DNA from: an uncultured Bacteroidota bacterium
GTDB lineage: Bacteria > Bacteroidota > Rhodothermia > Rhodothermales > UBA10348
NCBI GenBank assembly: GCA_937893205.1
Contig: CALBJU010000191.1
Location: 1 to 20,175 of the forward strand
Direction: 5' to 3'
Length of the DNA stretch: 20,175 nt
Every line of letters starts with the position of its first letter. The first letter of the stretch is position 1. Below, in pieces: positions 1 to 7,582 of the stretch. Under the pieces are notes generated by a model that worked only from the letters and a program-made list of their open reading frames with translations, was not told the origin of the DNA and did not search any database. The translations under genes were made by a program, and so were the position numbers.

Positions 1-1
1 T

Positions 2-256
2 GCCATCAAAGTGAAGGAAGAGTTCGGTGCAAAGTGCCTTGCTCTGTTCGTTCAAGCGCCGTCCGTGAAAGAGTTGGAGGTGCGACTCGAGGCGCGGGGC
101 ACCGAATCTGCTGAATCCCTTAGAACGCGAATCGAAAAGGCCCGACACGAATTGACCTACGCCAAGCGATTCGATGCCGTGATCGTGAACGACCACCTGG
201 ATAAGGCATCAACCGAACTGATCGGCCTGGTCCGAGTGTTCATGGACTCGTTCTGA
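2..256 (+). CDS. gmk: Guanylate kinase, C-terminal part (5' end outside window)
   Basis: Guanylate kinase phosphorylates GMP to GDP with ATP in the cytoplasm, feeding GTP and dGTP synthesis. The reading frame is open from base 2, giving A-I-K-V-K-E-E-F before the first possible internal start, so this is the 3' end of a longer gene, not a small gene. Visible family features are the 'QAPSVKELEVRLEARGTES' stretch, which corresponds to the 'PPSxEELExRLxxRGTDS' lid and substrate region of the family, and the late 'FDAVIVNDHLDKA' segment, equivalent to the conserved 'FDYVVVNDDLExA'. About 84 residues, less than half of a normal 200-residue Gmk, are present. It is followed on the same strand by coaBC, a common neighbour in many bacteria. 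The small RNA polymerase omega gene (rpoZ) sometimes found between the two is absent here. Confidence 0.9.
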   Translation, partial: AIKVKEEFGAKCLALFVQAPSVKELEVRLEARGTESAESLRTRIEKARHELTYAKRFDAVIVNDHLDKASTELIGLVRVFMDSF

Positions 257-358
257 ATACTCCTTTCTGATCGCCCGATCTGATCTTCCAAACGCGTGGC
301 GCGTTCCAGTGAGAAAGAGACCACTCTTTATTCCATGGCTTCCTCTGATTCATTTTCG

Positions 359-1597
359 ATGACCAACCGCCGAATCCTGCTCGGGGTATCCGGCTCGATC
401 GCCGCCTATAAGGCAGCCGAGTTGGTCCGGTTGTTCAAGAAGGCCGGGGCCGATGTCAGAGTCGTGATGACGCCCGACGCCACGCGATTCGTGACACCAC
501 TGACTCTGGGAACGCTCTCCGAAAACGAGGTCCATGTCGAGATTTTTCCGGAGAACGTGTCAGGGTCATGGACCAAGCACGTATCGCTGGGTCTATGGGC
601 AGATTTATTCGTCGTAGCCCCGGCCACTGCGCAGACCCTTGCCAAGATGGCCGGCGGAATGTGCGACTCCATGCTCACGGCAGTTGCTCTGACCGCTCGA
701 TGTCCCTCGTTGGTGTGCCCGGCGATGGACCACGACATGTACATACACGCCTCCACGAAGGCAAATATTGCGACCCTCAGGGAAAATGGTTGTACGGTGA
801 TGGAAGCCGTGCACGGAGAGCTTGCAAGTGGGCTGATCGGGCAGGGGCGTATGCCGGAGCCTGAGGGAATATTTGAAGAGGCTGGTGAAATGATCCGGCA
901 AGTCGTATCCGCGCGAAAGGGACTGCTGCAGGGAAAGACCGTACTCGTTACAGCGGGACCCACCCGAGAAGCAATCGATCCGGTTCGTTACATCTCCAAT
1001 CACTCCACGGGCACGATGGGGTACGAAATTGCACGCGCCGCGGCGCGCCGCGGCGCGGATGTGGTTCTGGTGAGTGGACCAACTTCGCTGGAAACCCCCG
1101 AAGATGTTCGTCGAGTTGATGTCATCTCAACTGCAGAAATGCACAAGGCGGTCCAGCAGCACCGAGATTCAGACATTATCGTGATGGTTGCCGCGGTTGC
1201 CGATTTTTCGCCGGCAACTCGCTCGGAAGACAAACTCAAGAAAGATGAAACGCCGCGCGAACTGAGTCTTGAACCCACGGTCGATATCCTGGCTGGTCTG
1301 GGCCAGGACAAACGTGAGGCCCAGATCCTCATCGGATTTGCACTGGAAACCAATGATGGTTTAAAGAATGCACGCGGCAAACTTGAGAGGAAGAACCTGG
1401 ACTGGATCGTACTCAACAATCCAAAGGAGCCTGGAGCCGGATTTGGAACATTAACGAACAAGGTCACGCTGCTCTCCTCTTCGGGTCAGGAAGTAGAACT
1501 TCCTCTCATGCCCAAATCTGAGGTGGCAGAAGCAATCCTGGAATACGCGACCAACGAAGGATCGGGAATATCCGACCTTGTTGTGGAAAAGAATTAG
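359..1597 (+). CDS. coaBC: Bifunctional phosphopantothenoylcysteine decarboxylase / phosphopantothenate-cysteine ligase
   Basis: This enzyme makes 4'-phosphopantetheine for coenzyme A: the C-terminal CoaB half joins 4'-phosphopantothenate to cysteine using CTP, and the N-terminal flavin-dependent CoaC half decarboxylates the product. The CoaC half (about residues 1-185) shows the FMN-binding 'GVSGSIAAYKAAELVR', the catalytic-His segment 'KHVSLGLWAD', 'APATAQTLAKMAGG' and 'GQGRM'. The PAMN asparagine is Asp124 and the active-site cysteine position is Ser157 (E-L-A-S-G), which I recall as the Bacteroidota pattern. The CoaB half (about 195-400) shows 'TAGPTREAIDPVRYISNHS', 'AAVADF', 'KLKK' and 'GFALET'. 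Length (412 residues) is typical. The frame is open upstream to GTG 296 and ATG 335. I chose ATG 359 because the FMN motif follows within a few residues, as in homologues; no start has a convincing Shine-Dalgarno sequence. Confidence 0.93.
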   Translation: MTNRRILLGVSGSIAAYKAAELVRLFKKAGADVRVVMTPDATRFVTPLTLGTLSENEVHVEIFPENVSGSWTKHVSLGLWADLFVVAPATAQTLAKMAGGMCDSMLTAVALTARCPSLVCPAMDHDMYIHASTKANIATLRENGCTVMEAVHGELASGLIGQGRMPEPEGIFEEAGEMIRQVVSARKGLLQGKTVLVTAGPTREAIDPVRYISNHSTGTMGYEIARAAARRGADVVLVSGPTSLETPEDVRRVDVISTAEMHKAVQQHRDSDIIVMVAAVADFSPATRSEDKLKKDETPRELSLEPTVDILAGLGQDKREAQILIGFALETNDGLKNARGKLERKNLDWIVLNNPKEPGAGFGTLTNKVTLLSSSGQEVELPLMPKSEVAEAILEYATNEGSGISDLVVEKN

Positions 1598-1685
1598 GGA
1601 GATCTTGTGCACAACACCGGAAGCGCAGCCGGACGTGCCGAACTAGTTTAGCAACGGAAACCAACGATAGCCGCATCCTCAATCA

Positions 1686-2543
1686 ATGCCCTCTGATCTG
1701 GACGACCTTCGGGCCGCTTTTGTACATCAGATTTCTCTTTTTGGACCCATAATTCCGGGTGGAGAGATCGTAGTGGAAGAATATCAACGCGAGCCCATAC
1801 ACATCGAAACCGTCCCTGAAGTGACCACAGAAAACCCTCCAGTCGAGACTGAATCGCGTAAACGCGCCGAAAGTGACGCGCCGCTCGCTGTCGACGTCGA
1901 GAAAGAGACGCCCGAATCAGAGCCAGTCCTGAGTGCCTACGATCGCATCGCAGCACTCATTCCTCGAGGCTCTCCCATGCTGGACATGACGACGCTGGAA
2001 GAACTGTCTGAATATGTGGCCCAAACCGAGCTTATTGAACTTGATAAGACCCGCCTGAATCCGGTCTTCGGAGTGGGCAATCCCGAAGCGGATCTCCTCG
2101 TCATTGGTGAGGCTCCCGGTGCTGACGAGGATGAAAAAGGAGAGCCGTTCGTCGGCCGGGCTGGCAAGCTGCTGACCAAGATCTTACAGTCCATTGGATT
2201 CGAGCGCGAAGACGTGTACATCGCCAACATTCTCAAAAGCAGACCGCCCAATAATCGGAAACCGGAGCCGGCAGAGGTCCAGGCTCACCTGCCAATTCTG
2301 CACAAACAAATTACCCTGATCAGGCCAAAGCTCGTTCTGTGTGTTGGAAAGACCGCGGGGACGTCGCTCCTGGGCCTTCAGTCGACACTGGGAGAGATGC
2401 GCGGCACATTTCATGACTACCACGGGCTTCCAGTTCTCGTGACGTATCACCCGGCTGCTCTGCTCAGAAATGGAAACTGGAAACGCCCCACGTGGGAAGA
2501 CGTACAGCTTCTCAGAGCCAGATATGATGAACTAACCGCCTGA
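1686..2543 (+). CDS. Family-4-like uracil-DNA glycosylase lacking Fe-S cysteines, with N-terminal clamp-like motif
   Basis: Predicted to excise uracil from DNA, starting base excision repair. The catalytic domain (about residues 105-285) has motif 1 'GEAPGADEDEKGEPFVGRAG' from Gly141, then 'VYIANILKSRPPNNR', 'LVLCVGKTAG' and motif 2 'YHPAALLRN' with His255. This order is that of family 4 enzymes, which bind a 4Fe-4S cluster through four cysteines. Here the cluster positions in the second half are Ser185 and His201, with the same 16-residue spacing as the usual cysteine pair, and no CxxC precedes 'FGVGN'. The only cysteine in the protein is Cys219. The first 100 residues are an extension: 'QISLF' at residues 15-19 resembles the bacterial beta-clamp motif QL[SD]LF, followed by an acidic, proline-containing and probably disordered linker. 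It lies 88 bp after coaBC and 14 bp before dnaB, so co-transcription with dnaB is likely. It could be a lineage-specific subfamily. Confidence 0.85.
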   Translation: MPSDLDDLRAAFVHQISLFGPIIPGGEIVVEEYQREPIHIETVPEVTTENPPVETESRKRAESDAPLAVDVEKETPESEPVLSAYDRIAALIPRGSPMLDMTTLEELSEYVAQTELIELDKTRLNPVFGVGNPEADLLVIGEAPGADEDEKGEPFVGRAGKLLTKILQSIGFEREDVYIANILKSRPPNNRKPEPAEVQAHLPILHKQITLIRPKLVLCVGKTAGTSLLGLQSTLGEMRGTFHDYHGLPVLVTYHPAALLRNGNWKRPTWEDVQLLRARYDELTA

Positions 2544-2557
2544 TGTTACTCTAACCT

Positions 2558-5362
2558 ATGCCTGACTCAACTCACGAAACGACCTCCAGAGCTCCGATTG
2601 TCGGACACGTTCCCTCCCCTATGCCCGTGGCGTCGGCGTTCGCGGGACGCGTGCCGCCTCAAGCCCAGCAGGTTGAACAATCTGTCCTCGGCGCCATGCT
2701 GCTTGAGCGTGATGCGATTCCAAAAACAATTGAAATTCTCCCGGCCGGCTCATTTTACACCGAGCGTCACAACACAATTTATGACGCCGTCCTGAGTCTT
2801 TTCGAACGAGGTAATCCTGTCGATCTCATCACTCTTGGTGACGAACTGAAACGACGGGGGAAGCTTGAGGACATGGGTGGCGCGTATTACCTGACCGAGT
2901 TGACATCGACCGTCGCAACGGCTGCGAACGTTGAGTATCACGCCCGCATCATCTCTGAAAAGTCTATTCTGCGCAATCTGATAGAGACCATGACGTCGGT
3001 CATTTCTCGAGCGTACGATCCTTCGGCCGATGCTTTTGAGCTGATGGATGAGGCTGAGAGTGACATTTTCAGAATATCGGATTCCCAGTTACGCCGTTCT
3101 GGCGTTTCCATGCAGGAGGTGCTCAAGGAAACCCTGACCCGACTCGAATCCATTCATGGTCGGGAAGGAGGAATCACAGGCGTTCCCAGCGGATTCAAAC
3201 GAATTGATCAGATGACGGGCGGTTGGCAGCCATCGGATCTGATCATTATCGCGGCGCGCCCCTCGATGGGGAAAACGGCGTTTGCACTTGCTGTAGCCCG
3301 AAATGCCGCGCTTGATCTCGAAAACCCCACGGGAGTGGCCATCTTCTCTCTCGAAATGAGCGCCGGTCAGCTGGCCCAGCGCTTGTTGACCTCCGAAGCA
3401 CGTGTGGATGCGCAATCCGCCCGAACTGGACGCCTGAACGATGACGACTGGCCAAGGCTCGCACGCGCAGCCGGTCGACTCAGTGAGGCCCCCATATTCA
3501 TCGATGATACTCCAGGCTTGACGGTGCTGGAACTGCGAGCCAAATGTAGGCGGTTAAAGGCAGAGCACGGTATCGGACTCGTTGTGGTCGACTACCTCCA
3601 GCTCATGCGCGGCACGGGGATGGGCAAAAACTCGAATCGGGAGCAAGAAATCGCCCACATCTCGCGATCCCTCAAGGGCCTGGCCAAGGAACTGAACGTT
3701 CCCGTGATCGCGTTGTCACAGCTGAGCCGTGCAGTAGAGACACGGGGAGGCGACAAACGGCCTCAACTATCGGATTTGAGAGAATCGGGATGCCTAACCG
3801 GTGAATCTCTGATTACGCTGGCCGATACCGGCAAGCGCATGCCGATTGCCGAGCTCTGCGGGACACCAGGGTTCAATGTCTGGGCTTTGAATACAGACAC
3901 TTTCAAACTCGAAAAACATCTCGCGACCAATACCTTCTGCACTGGTACGAAGCCTGTGTACCGCCTGAAGACCCGCCTCGGCCGCACTATTCGTGCCACG
4001 GGAAATCACAAATTCCTGACTATCGATGGATGGAAGCGACTTGACGAGCTATCTGCAGATGACCATCTGGCTCTTCCGAGAAAAATTGAGCCAGGAAAAA
4101 AAGCATCGATGAAAAATGAGGAGATTGCGCTACTAGGACACCTCATCGGAGATGCTTGTACCCTGGCTCGTCATGCAATCCAGTACACGACTAGAGAAAA
4201 AGACCTTGCGGAATTGGTCTCGAAAATATCCATCTCATTTTTCGGAGATGAGATAGCGCCTCGAATTAAAAAAGAACGAACCTGGTTTCAGGTTTATCTG
4301 AGTTCAACCAGAAAGCACACTCACGGCGTAAGAAGTGCTGTCAGCGAATGGTTAGACGAAATGGGAGTCTGGGATCTTCGGTCACATGAAAAACGGATTC
4401 CTCAGCGTGTTTTCGAGCAGGATAACTCCAAGATTGAGATTTTTCTGAAACATTTGTGGTCTACTGATGGGTGTATCAGAATGCGGCGTGGCCAGTCGCC
4501 CTACCCGGCAGTTTATTACGCAACTTCGAGCGAAACGCTTGGAGTCGACGTGCAGGCTCTACTCCTTCGGACTGGTATCAATGCTCGAATCAGAAGAGTC
4601 AGCCAAAAAGGCAAAGGAAGGGATCAGTTCCACGTAATCATCTCCGGATCGGAAGATCTTATTCGATTTGCGCTTCGAATCGGAACGGTGGGACGCTACA
4701 AAACCGAGAGTCTTTCTGAAGTGAAGACCTTCCTCAGCGACAGACTTCCCAACACGAACCGTGATATCATTCCAAAATCAACCTGGAAATCCCTGGTTAC
4801 TCCCGCAATGAATACGGCAGGCTTCACCACTCGGGAAATGCAGTCTGGGCTAGGCATGTCTTATTGTGGCTCAACCCTCTACAAAACAAATCTGAGCAGA
4901 GGTCGGGCAGCAAGAGTAGCAGCTGTCATCCAGTGTGATGAGTTGAATAGATTAGCAAACAGTGACGTTTACTGGGATCAGATCGTGTCGATCGATCCAG
5001 ACGGTGTGGAAGATGTGTTTGATCTGACAGTACCTGGTCCGCATAACTTTGTGGCCAATGATATCATCGTTCATAACTCCATTGAGCAGGACGCCGACGT
5101 TGTCGCCTTCATCTACCGAGCAGAACGCTATGGAATCACCGTGGACGAAAATGGTAATTCGACAGAAGGCCTGGCTGAGCTGATCATTGGAAAGCAGCGA
5201 AATGGACCGATTGGAGACGTCTCACTGGCGTTCATCCGTCAACACGCCCGTTTCGAGAATTTGACGACTTACTACGGTGCGGGAGACTACCTGCCCGAAG
5301 GCGAAGAGTCCAATAATTCGAGTACCCTGCCCCCTGCATCTGAAGATGCCGCACCGTTTTAA
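2558..5362 (+). CDS. dnaB: Replicative DNA helicase DnaB with an in-frame intein
   Basis: DnaB is the hexameric helicase that unwinds DNA at the replication fork and recruits primase. The open frame is 934 residues: N-extein 1-411, intein 412-840, C-extein 841-934. Removing the intein leaves a 505-residue DnaB, a normal length. The N-terminal domain begins with 'PPQAQQVEQSVLGAMLLE'. The RecA-like core has the Walker A segment 'AARPSMGKT' (Lys239, Thr240), the Walker B strand 'LVVVDYLQLM' (Asp345) and 'ALSQLSRAVE'. The splice junction restores 'LRESG-SIEQDAD', a highly conserved DnaB stretch, so function depends on protein splicing. The ATG lies 14 bp after the glycosylase stop, with no strong Shine-Dalgarno sequence. 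The SpoIIE phosphatase follows 48 bp after the stop. Confidence 0.97.
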   Translation: MPDSTHETTSRAPIVGHVPSPMPVASAFAGRVPPQAQQVEQSVLGAMLLERDAIPKTIEILPAGSFYTERHNTIYDAVLSLFERGNPVDLITLGDELKRRGKLEDMGGAYYLTELTSTVATAANVEYHARIISEKSILRNLIETMTSVISRAYDPSADAFELMDEAESDIFRISDSQLRRSGVSMQEVLKETLTRLESIHGREGGITGVPSGFKRIDQMTGGWQPSDLIIIAARPSMGKTAFALAVARNAALDLENPTGVAIFSLEMSAGQLAQRLLTSEARVDAQSARTGRLNDDDWPRLARAAGRLSEAPIFIDDTPGLTVLELRAKCRRLKAEHGIGLVVVDYLQLMRGTGMGKNSNREQEIAHISRSLKGLAKELNVPVIALSQLSRAVETRGGDKRPQLSDLRESGCLTGESLITLADTGKRMPIAELCGTPGFNVWALNTDTFKLEKHLATNTFCTGTKPVYRLKTRLGRTIRATGNHKFLTIDGWKRLDELSADDHLALPRKIEPGKKASMKNEEIALLGHLIGDACTLARHAIQYTTREKDLAELVSKISISFFGDEIAPRIKKERTWFQVYLSSTRKHTHGVRSAVSEWLDEMGVWDLRSHEKRIPQRVFEQDNSKIEIFLKHLWSTDGCIRMRRGQSPYPAVYYATSSETLGVDVQALLLRTGINARIRRVSQKGKGRDQFHVIISGSEDLIRFALRIGTVGRYKTESLSEVKTFLSDRLPNTNRDIIPKSTWKSLVTPAMNTAGFTTREMQSGLGMSYCGSTLYKTNLSRGRAARVAAVIQCDELNRLANSDVYWDQIVSIDPDGVEDVFDLTVPGPHNFVANDIIVHNSIEQDADVVAFIYRAERYGITVDENGNSTEGLAELIIGKQRNGPIGDVSLAFIRQHARFENLTTYYGAGDYLPEGEESNNSSTLPPASEDAAPF
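3791..5077 (+). mobile_element. DnaB intein with LAGLIDADG homing endonuclease
   Basis: A 429-residue protein-splicing element inserted between Gly411 and Ser841 of DnaB. Splicing blocks are complete: Cys412 starts block A (CLTGESLITLADTGKR), block B holds 'ATGNHKF' with the T-x-x-H pattern, and the C-terminal block reads 'VFDLTVPGPHNFVANDIIVHN', ending His839-Asn840 and followed by the nucleophile Ser841. The endonuclease lies between: 'LLGHLIGD' (Asp532) and 'FLKHLWSTDG' (Asp637) are the two DOD motifs, each with its acidic residue. From memory, the insertion site and general sequence match the Rhodothermus marinus DnaB intein (428 residues) and the shorter Synechocystis DnaB intein. The first DOD motif has Ala533 where Gly is usual. 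The endonuclease half is visibly more AT-rich than the surrounding extein. Probably splicing-competent, and perhaps still able to home. Confidence 0.96.
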
Positions 5363-5410
5363 ACTGTATTTTGCGGGCAGTCATCCTTAGTACCAAGAGC
5401 AGTCGCCCTT

Positions 5411-6619
5411 ATGATTGACCCCAGGCAGTTTTATCGGAAGATGGACAAAATGCTGGCGCGAATATCGCGCGAGGAAGCCGACGGACAATTCCTCCAGCAT
5501 ATTCTCGACGAACTAGTCACCTCGTTCGGGCCTGAACTGAATTTTGGAAACGGCCACATGTACCGGGAATTGTTCGGTTCGCTGGAATTGCTCCACACGA
5601 CGGGCGGCACTGACGCCACCGGCATCTTTCCTGCTCGCATTCCGGTAAATGATCCGTTCATTCAGCATGTTCAATCTCATGGCTCTTTCGTCTACGAAAC
5701 GTCAACCGAAATCCCGGACTGGTTTGACCCCGGAGTAGACGATTCGGCAGAATTTGTCGCAATCAAAATTGACGGCCCGCCAGGATTTCGTTTTCTGTAC
5801 CTGTTTACCTTGAAAGATGGGTGGATTCGAGACGAGATCGCGTTTTGTCTCAATGGGATTCGCTTTGCGCTCAATTATCGACTGAAGTCAGATGCCGCGC
5901 AGAGCGAACTGGACACCGCCGCTACCATTCAGCGAAGCCTTCTTCCAAAAGAAGCTCCCGCCTTTCCTGGTTGGGATATCGCTGCGCGATCGCAGCCGGC
6001 AGAAGCAGTGGGGGGTGATTTTTACGATTTCATACCCCTCGGAGAGGATCTGATGGGCATCGCCATCGGCGATGCGAGCGGACATGGGCTGGCTGCAGCT
6101 CTTCTGGTGCGGGATGTTTTGATGGGCATTCGGATGGGGGTGGGCACCAACCTGAAGATGCTTTATATAATGAAGAAGCTGAATCGCGTGCTGCACGGGA
6201 CGACCTTTTCAACACGATTCATTTCGGTTTTCTACTGCGAGCTTCACCGGCACGGTGGACTGCTGTACGCGAACGCCGGTCACACTTCCGGGCTCATCAT
6301 TACGGAAGACACTGTGGCCGAGCTTGAGCCGACCGGTACCATCATGGGGCCCCTTTCCGATATTCCGCTCGAACGCGCTTACGGTCAGGTGCCCGAGGGC
6401 GGGATTATGATTCTCTATACCGACGGTATTACGGAGCGGGTATATGAAGACGGCACTCCGTTCGATACAAGTGGTCTGATCGAACAGGTCAGAAAACATG
6501 CGAAATTGGACGCCGCCGAGATCGTTGAACGGGTGTTCGAATATGCCCACTCCCTCGAGCATGAATCTGACCTTCTGGAAGACGATTCGACGCTCCTGGT
6601 AATCAAACGAATTGGCTGA
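5411..6619 (+). CDS. GAF-SpoIIE (PP2C-type) serine phosphatase
   Basis: Predicted metal-dependent Ser/Thr phosphatase of the SpoIIE/RsbU class, usually acting on an anti-sigma-antagonist (STAS) protein in a partner-switching pathway. Residues about 20-160 look like a GAF-type sensory domain, then a short helical linker including 'ELDTAATIQRSLLP', the standard lead-in to these phosphatases. The catalytic domain (about 170-402) has 'VGGDFYDF' (Asp203), 'IGDASGHGLAAAL' (Asp221), 'NAGH', 'LYTDGITE' (Asp338) and 'LEDDSTLLVI' (Asp391, Asp392). All metal-binding aspartates are present, so it should be active. No transmembrane segment is seen, so it is cytoplasmic. No STAS or anti-sigma kinase gene is in the window, so its target is unknown. 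The final TGA is immediately followed by the end of the convergent terC-like gene. Confidence 0.92.
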   Translation: MIDPRQFYRKMDKMLARISREEADGQFLQHILDELVTSFGPELNFGNGHMYRELFGSLELLHTTGGTDATGIFPARIPVNDPFIQHVQSHGSFVYETSTEIPDWFDPGVDDSAEFVAIKIDGPPGFRFLYLFTLKDGWIRDEIAFCLNGIRFALNYRLKSDAAQSELDTAATIQRSLLPKEAPAFPGWDIAARSQPAEAVGGDFYDFIPLGEDLMGIAIGDASGHGLAAALLVRDVLMGIRMGVGTNLKMLYIMKKLNRVLHGTTFSTRFISVFYCELHRHGGLLYANAGHTSGLIITEDTVAELEPTGTIMGPLSDIPLERAYGQVPEGGIMILYTDGITERVYEDGTPFDTSGLIEQVRKHAKLDAAEIVERVFEYAHSLEHESDLLEDDSTLLVIKRIG

Positions 6620-7369
6620 CTAACGCTTCTCTCGAGAGCTCTTGCGCAATTTGATCGGCTTGGTCGATCGGCCGCGTATTCGAAGATTGAGAGCCTCGAC
6701 GAAGACAGAAAATGCCATCGCGAAGTAGATGTATCCTCGCGGAATGTGGAAATCTACACCCTCTGCGATGAGAGCCACGCCGACCATCAACAAGAATGAC
6801 AGCGCCAGCATCTTCACCGTCGGGTGCTTCTCAATAAATCCAGACACTGACTCCGCACTGATCATCATGAAGAGGATGGCAATGGTGACGGCAGTGATCA
6901 TGATCACGAGTTCATCCACCATCCCGACGGCCGTGATTACCGAATCGAGAGAGAAAACGAGATCCAGCACAAAAATCTGAAGGATCACGTTTCTAAAACT
7001 GACAACACGCTCAGACACCTGGGCTTCTTCGGCCCCTTCGAGGCCTTCGTGAATCTCACGGGTGCTTTTTGTCAGGAGAAACAGACCGCCACCTATCAGG
7101 ATCAGATCTCGGCCCGAGATATCGAATCCCCATAGGTCGAACAGCGAACCTGTCAATTTCATGATCCAGACCATAGAAAGCAGGAGGATCACTCGGCCAA
7201 AAAGTGCAAGGCCTAGGCCGATTGTTCTCGCCCTCGCCTGCTGACTGGCTGGAAGCTTGCCCGCCAGGATGGATATGAAAATGATGTTATCGACACCGAG
7301 AACGATTTCCAGCGCCGTCAACGTTCCGAGTGCGATCCAGGCATTTGGATCGGAAAGCCATTCAAACAT
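6620..7369 (-). CDS. TerC-family integral membrane protein
   Basis: A 249-residue polytopic inner-membrane protein of the TerC family, linked in other bacteria to manganese export and tellurite resistance. Its short start puts the signature 'TALEIVLGVDNIIFI' at residues 18-32, with Glu21, Asp27 and Asn28. A second acidic motif, 'VLDLVFSLDSV', carries Asp136 and Asp142. Seven hydrophobic stretches are visible, and the C-terminus is strongly basic (KLRKSSREKR), consistent with a cytoplasmic tail. The length and lack of CBS or transporter-associated domains fit the short form of the family. The stop codon abuts the stop of the plus-strand phosphatase. A TATATT box on the minus strand at 7397-7402, 28 bp upstream of the ATG, is a possible -10 element, but I see no good -35 sequence. 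The substrate cannot be told from sequence. Confidence 0.9.
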   Translation of the reverse strand: MFEWLSDPNAWIALGTLTALEIVLGVDNIIFISILAGKLPASQQARARTIGLGLALFGRVILLLSMVWIMKLTGSLFDLWGFDISGRDLILIGGGLFLLTKSTREIHEGLEGAEEAQVSERVVSFRNVILQIFVLDLVFSLDSVITAVGMVDELVIMITAVTIAILFMMISAESVSGFIEKHPTVKMLALSFLLMVGVALIAEGVDFHIPRGYIYFAMAFSVFVEALNLRIRGRSTKPIKLRKSSREKR

Positions 7370-7543
7370 GATCTGTCCGGGAGGTGAGCGTGCTCGAATA
7401 TAGCACCGCTACCTGGGGACTATCTGAAGGGATTTCTACGCCAGAAAAACAAACGCGTGGTCAAGGCTCGTAGGAAGCGTCGAATAGATGACATGATCGT
7501 AATGGGCTATTTTGCCTCTATACGGCTCTGCCTGCAATTAGGA

Positions 7544-7574
7544 TGCGCTCGGGTCGACCACCCGGTCGGGCGCA
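7544..7574 (-). terminator. GC-rich hairpin after the DUF4249-like gene (possible terminator)
   Basis: On the minus strand, 9 bases past the stop codon of the lipoprotein gene, TGCGC and CGACC pair with GGTCG and GCGCA around a GGGT loop: a 5-bp inner stem and a 5-bp outer stem separated by an unequal internal loop. No T-run follows, so it is not a classical intrinsic terminator. It may slow transcription or mark the RNA 3' end. Confidence 0.3.
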
Positions 7575-7582
7575 CGAGCCTC

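Noticed and set aside
257..300. Short GATC repeats between gmk and coaBC, and a possible missing rpoZ
   Set aside because: GATC copies are too short to be meaningful, and absence of rpoZ between these genes is common, so neither is a finding.
406..963. Long minus-strand frames opposite coaBC (also 605-1003 and 1000-1467)
   Set aside because: These are antisense shadows of a well-conserved gene, with biased composition and no motifs.
1598..1685. Possible promoter or small gene between coaBC and the glycosylase
   Set aside because: Only 88 bp, with no clear promoter elements, hairpin or protein-like frame.
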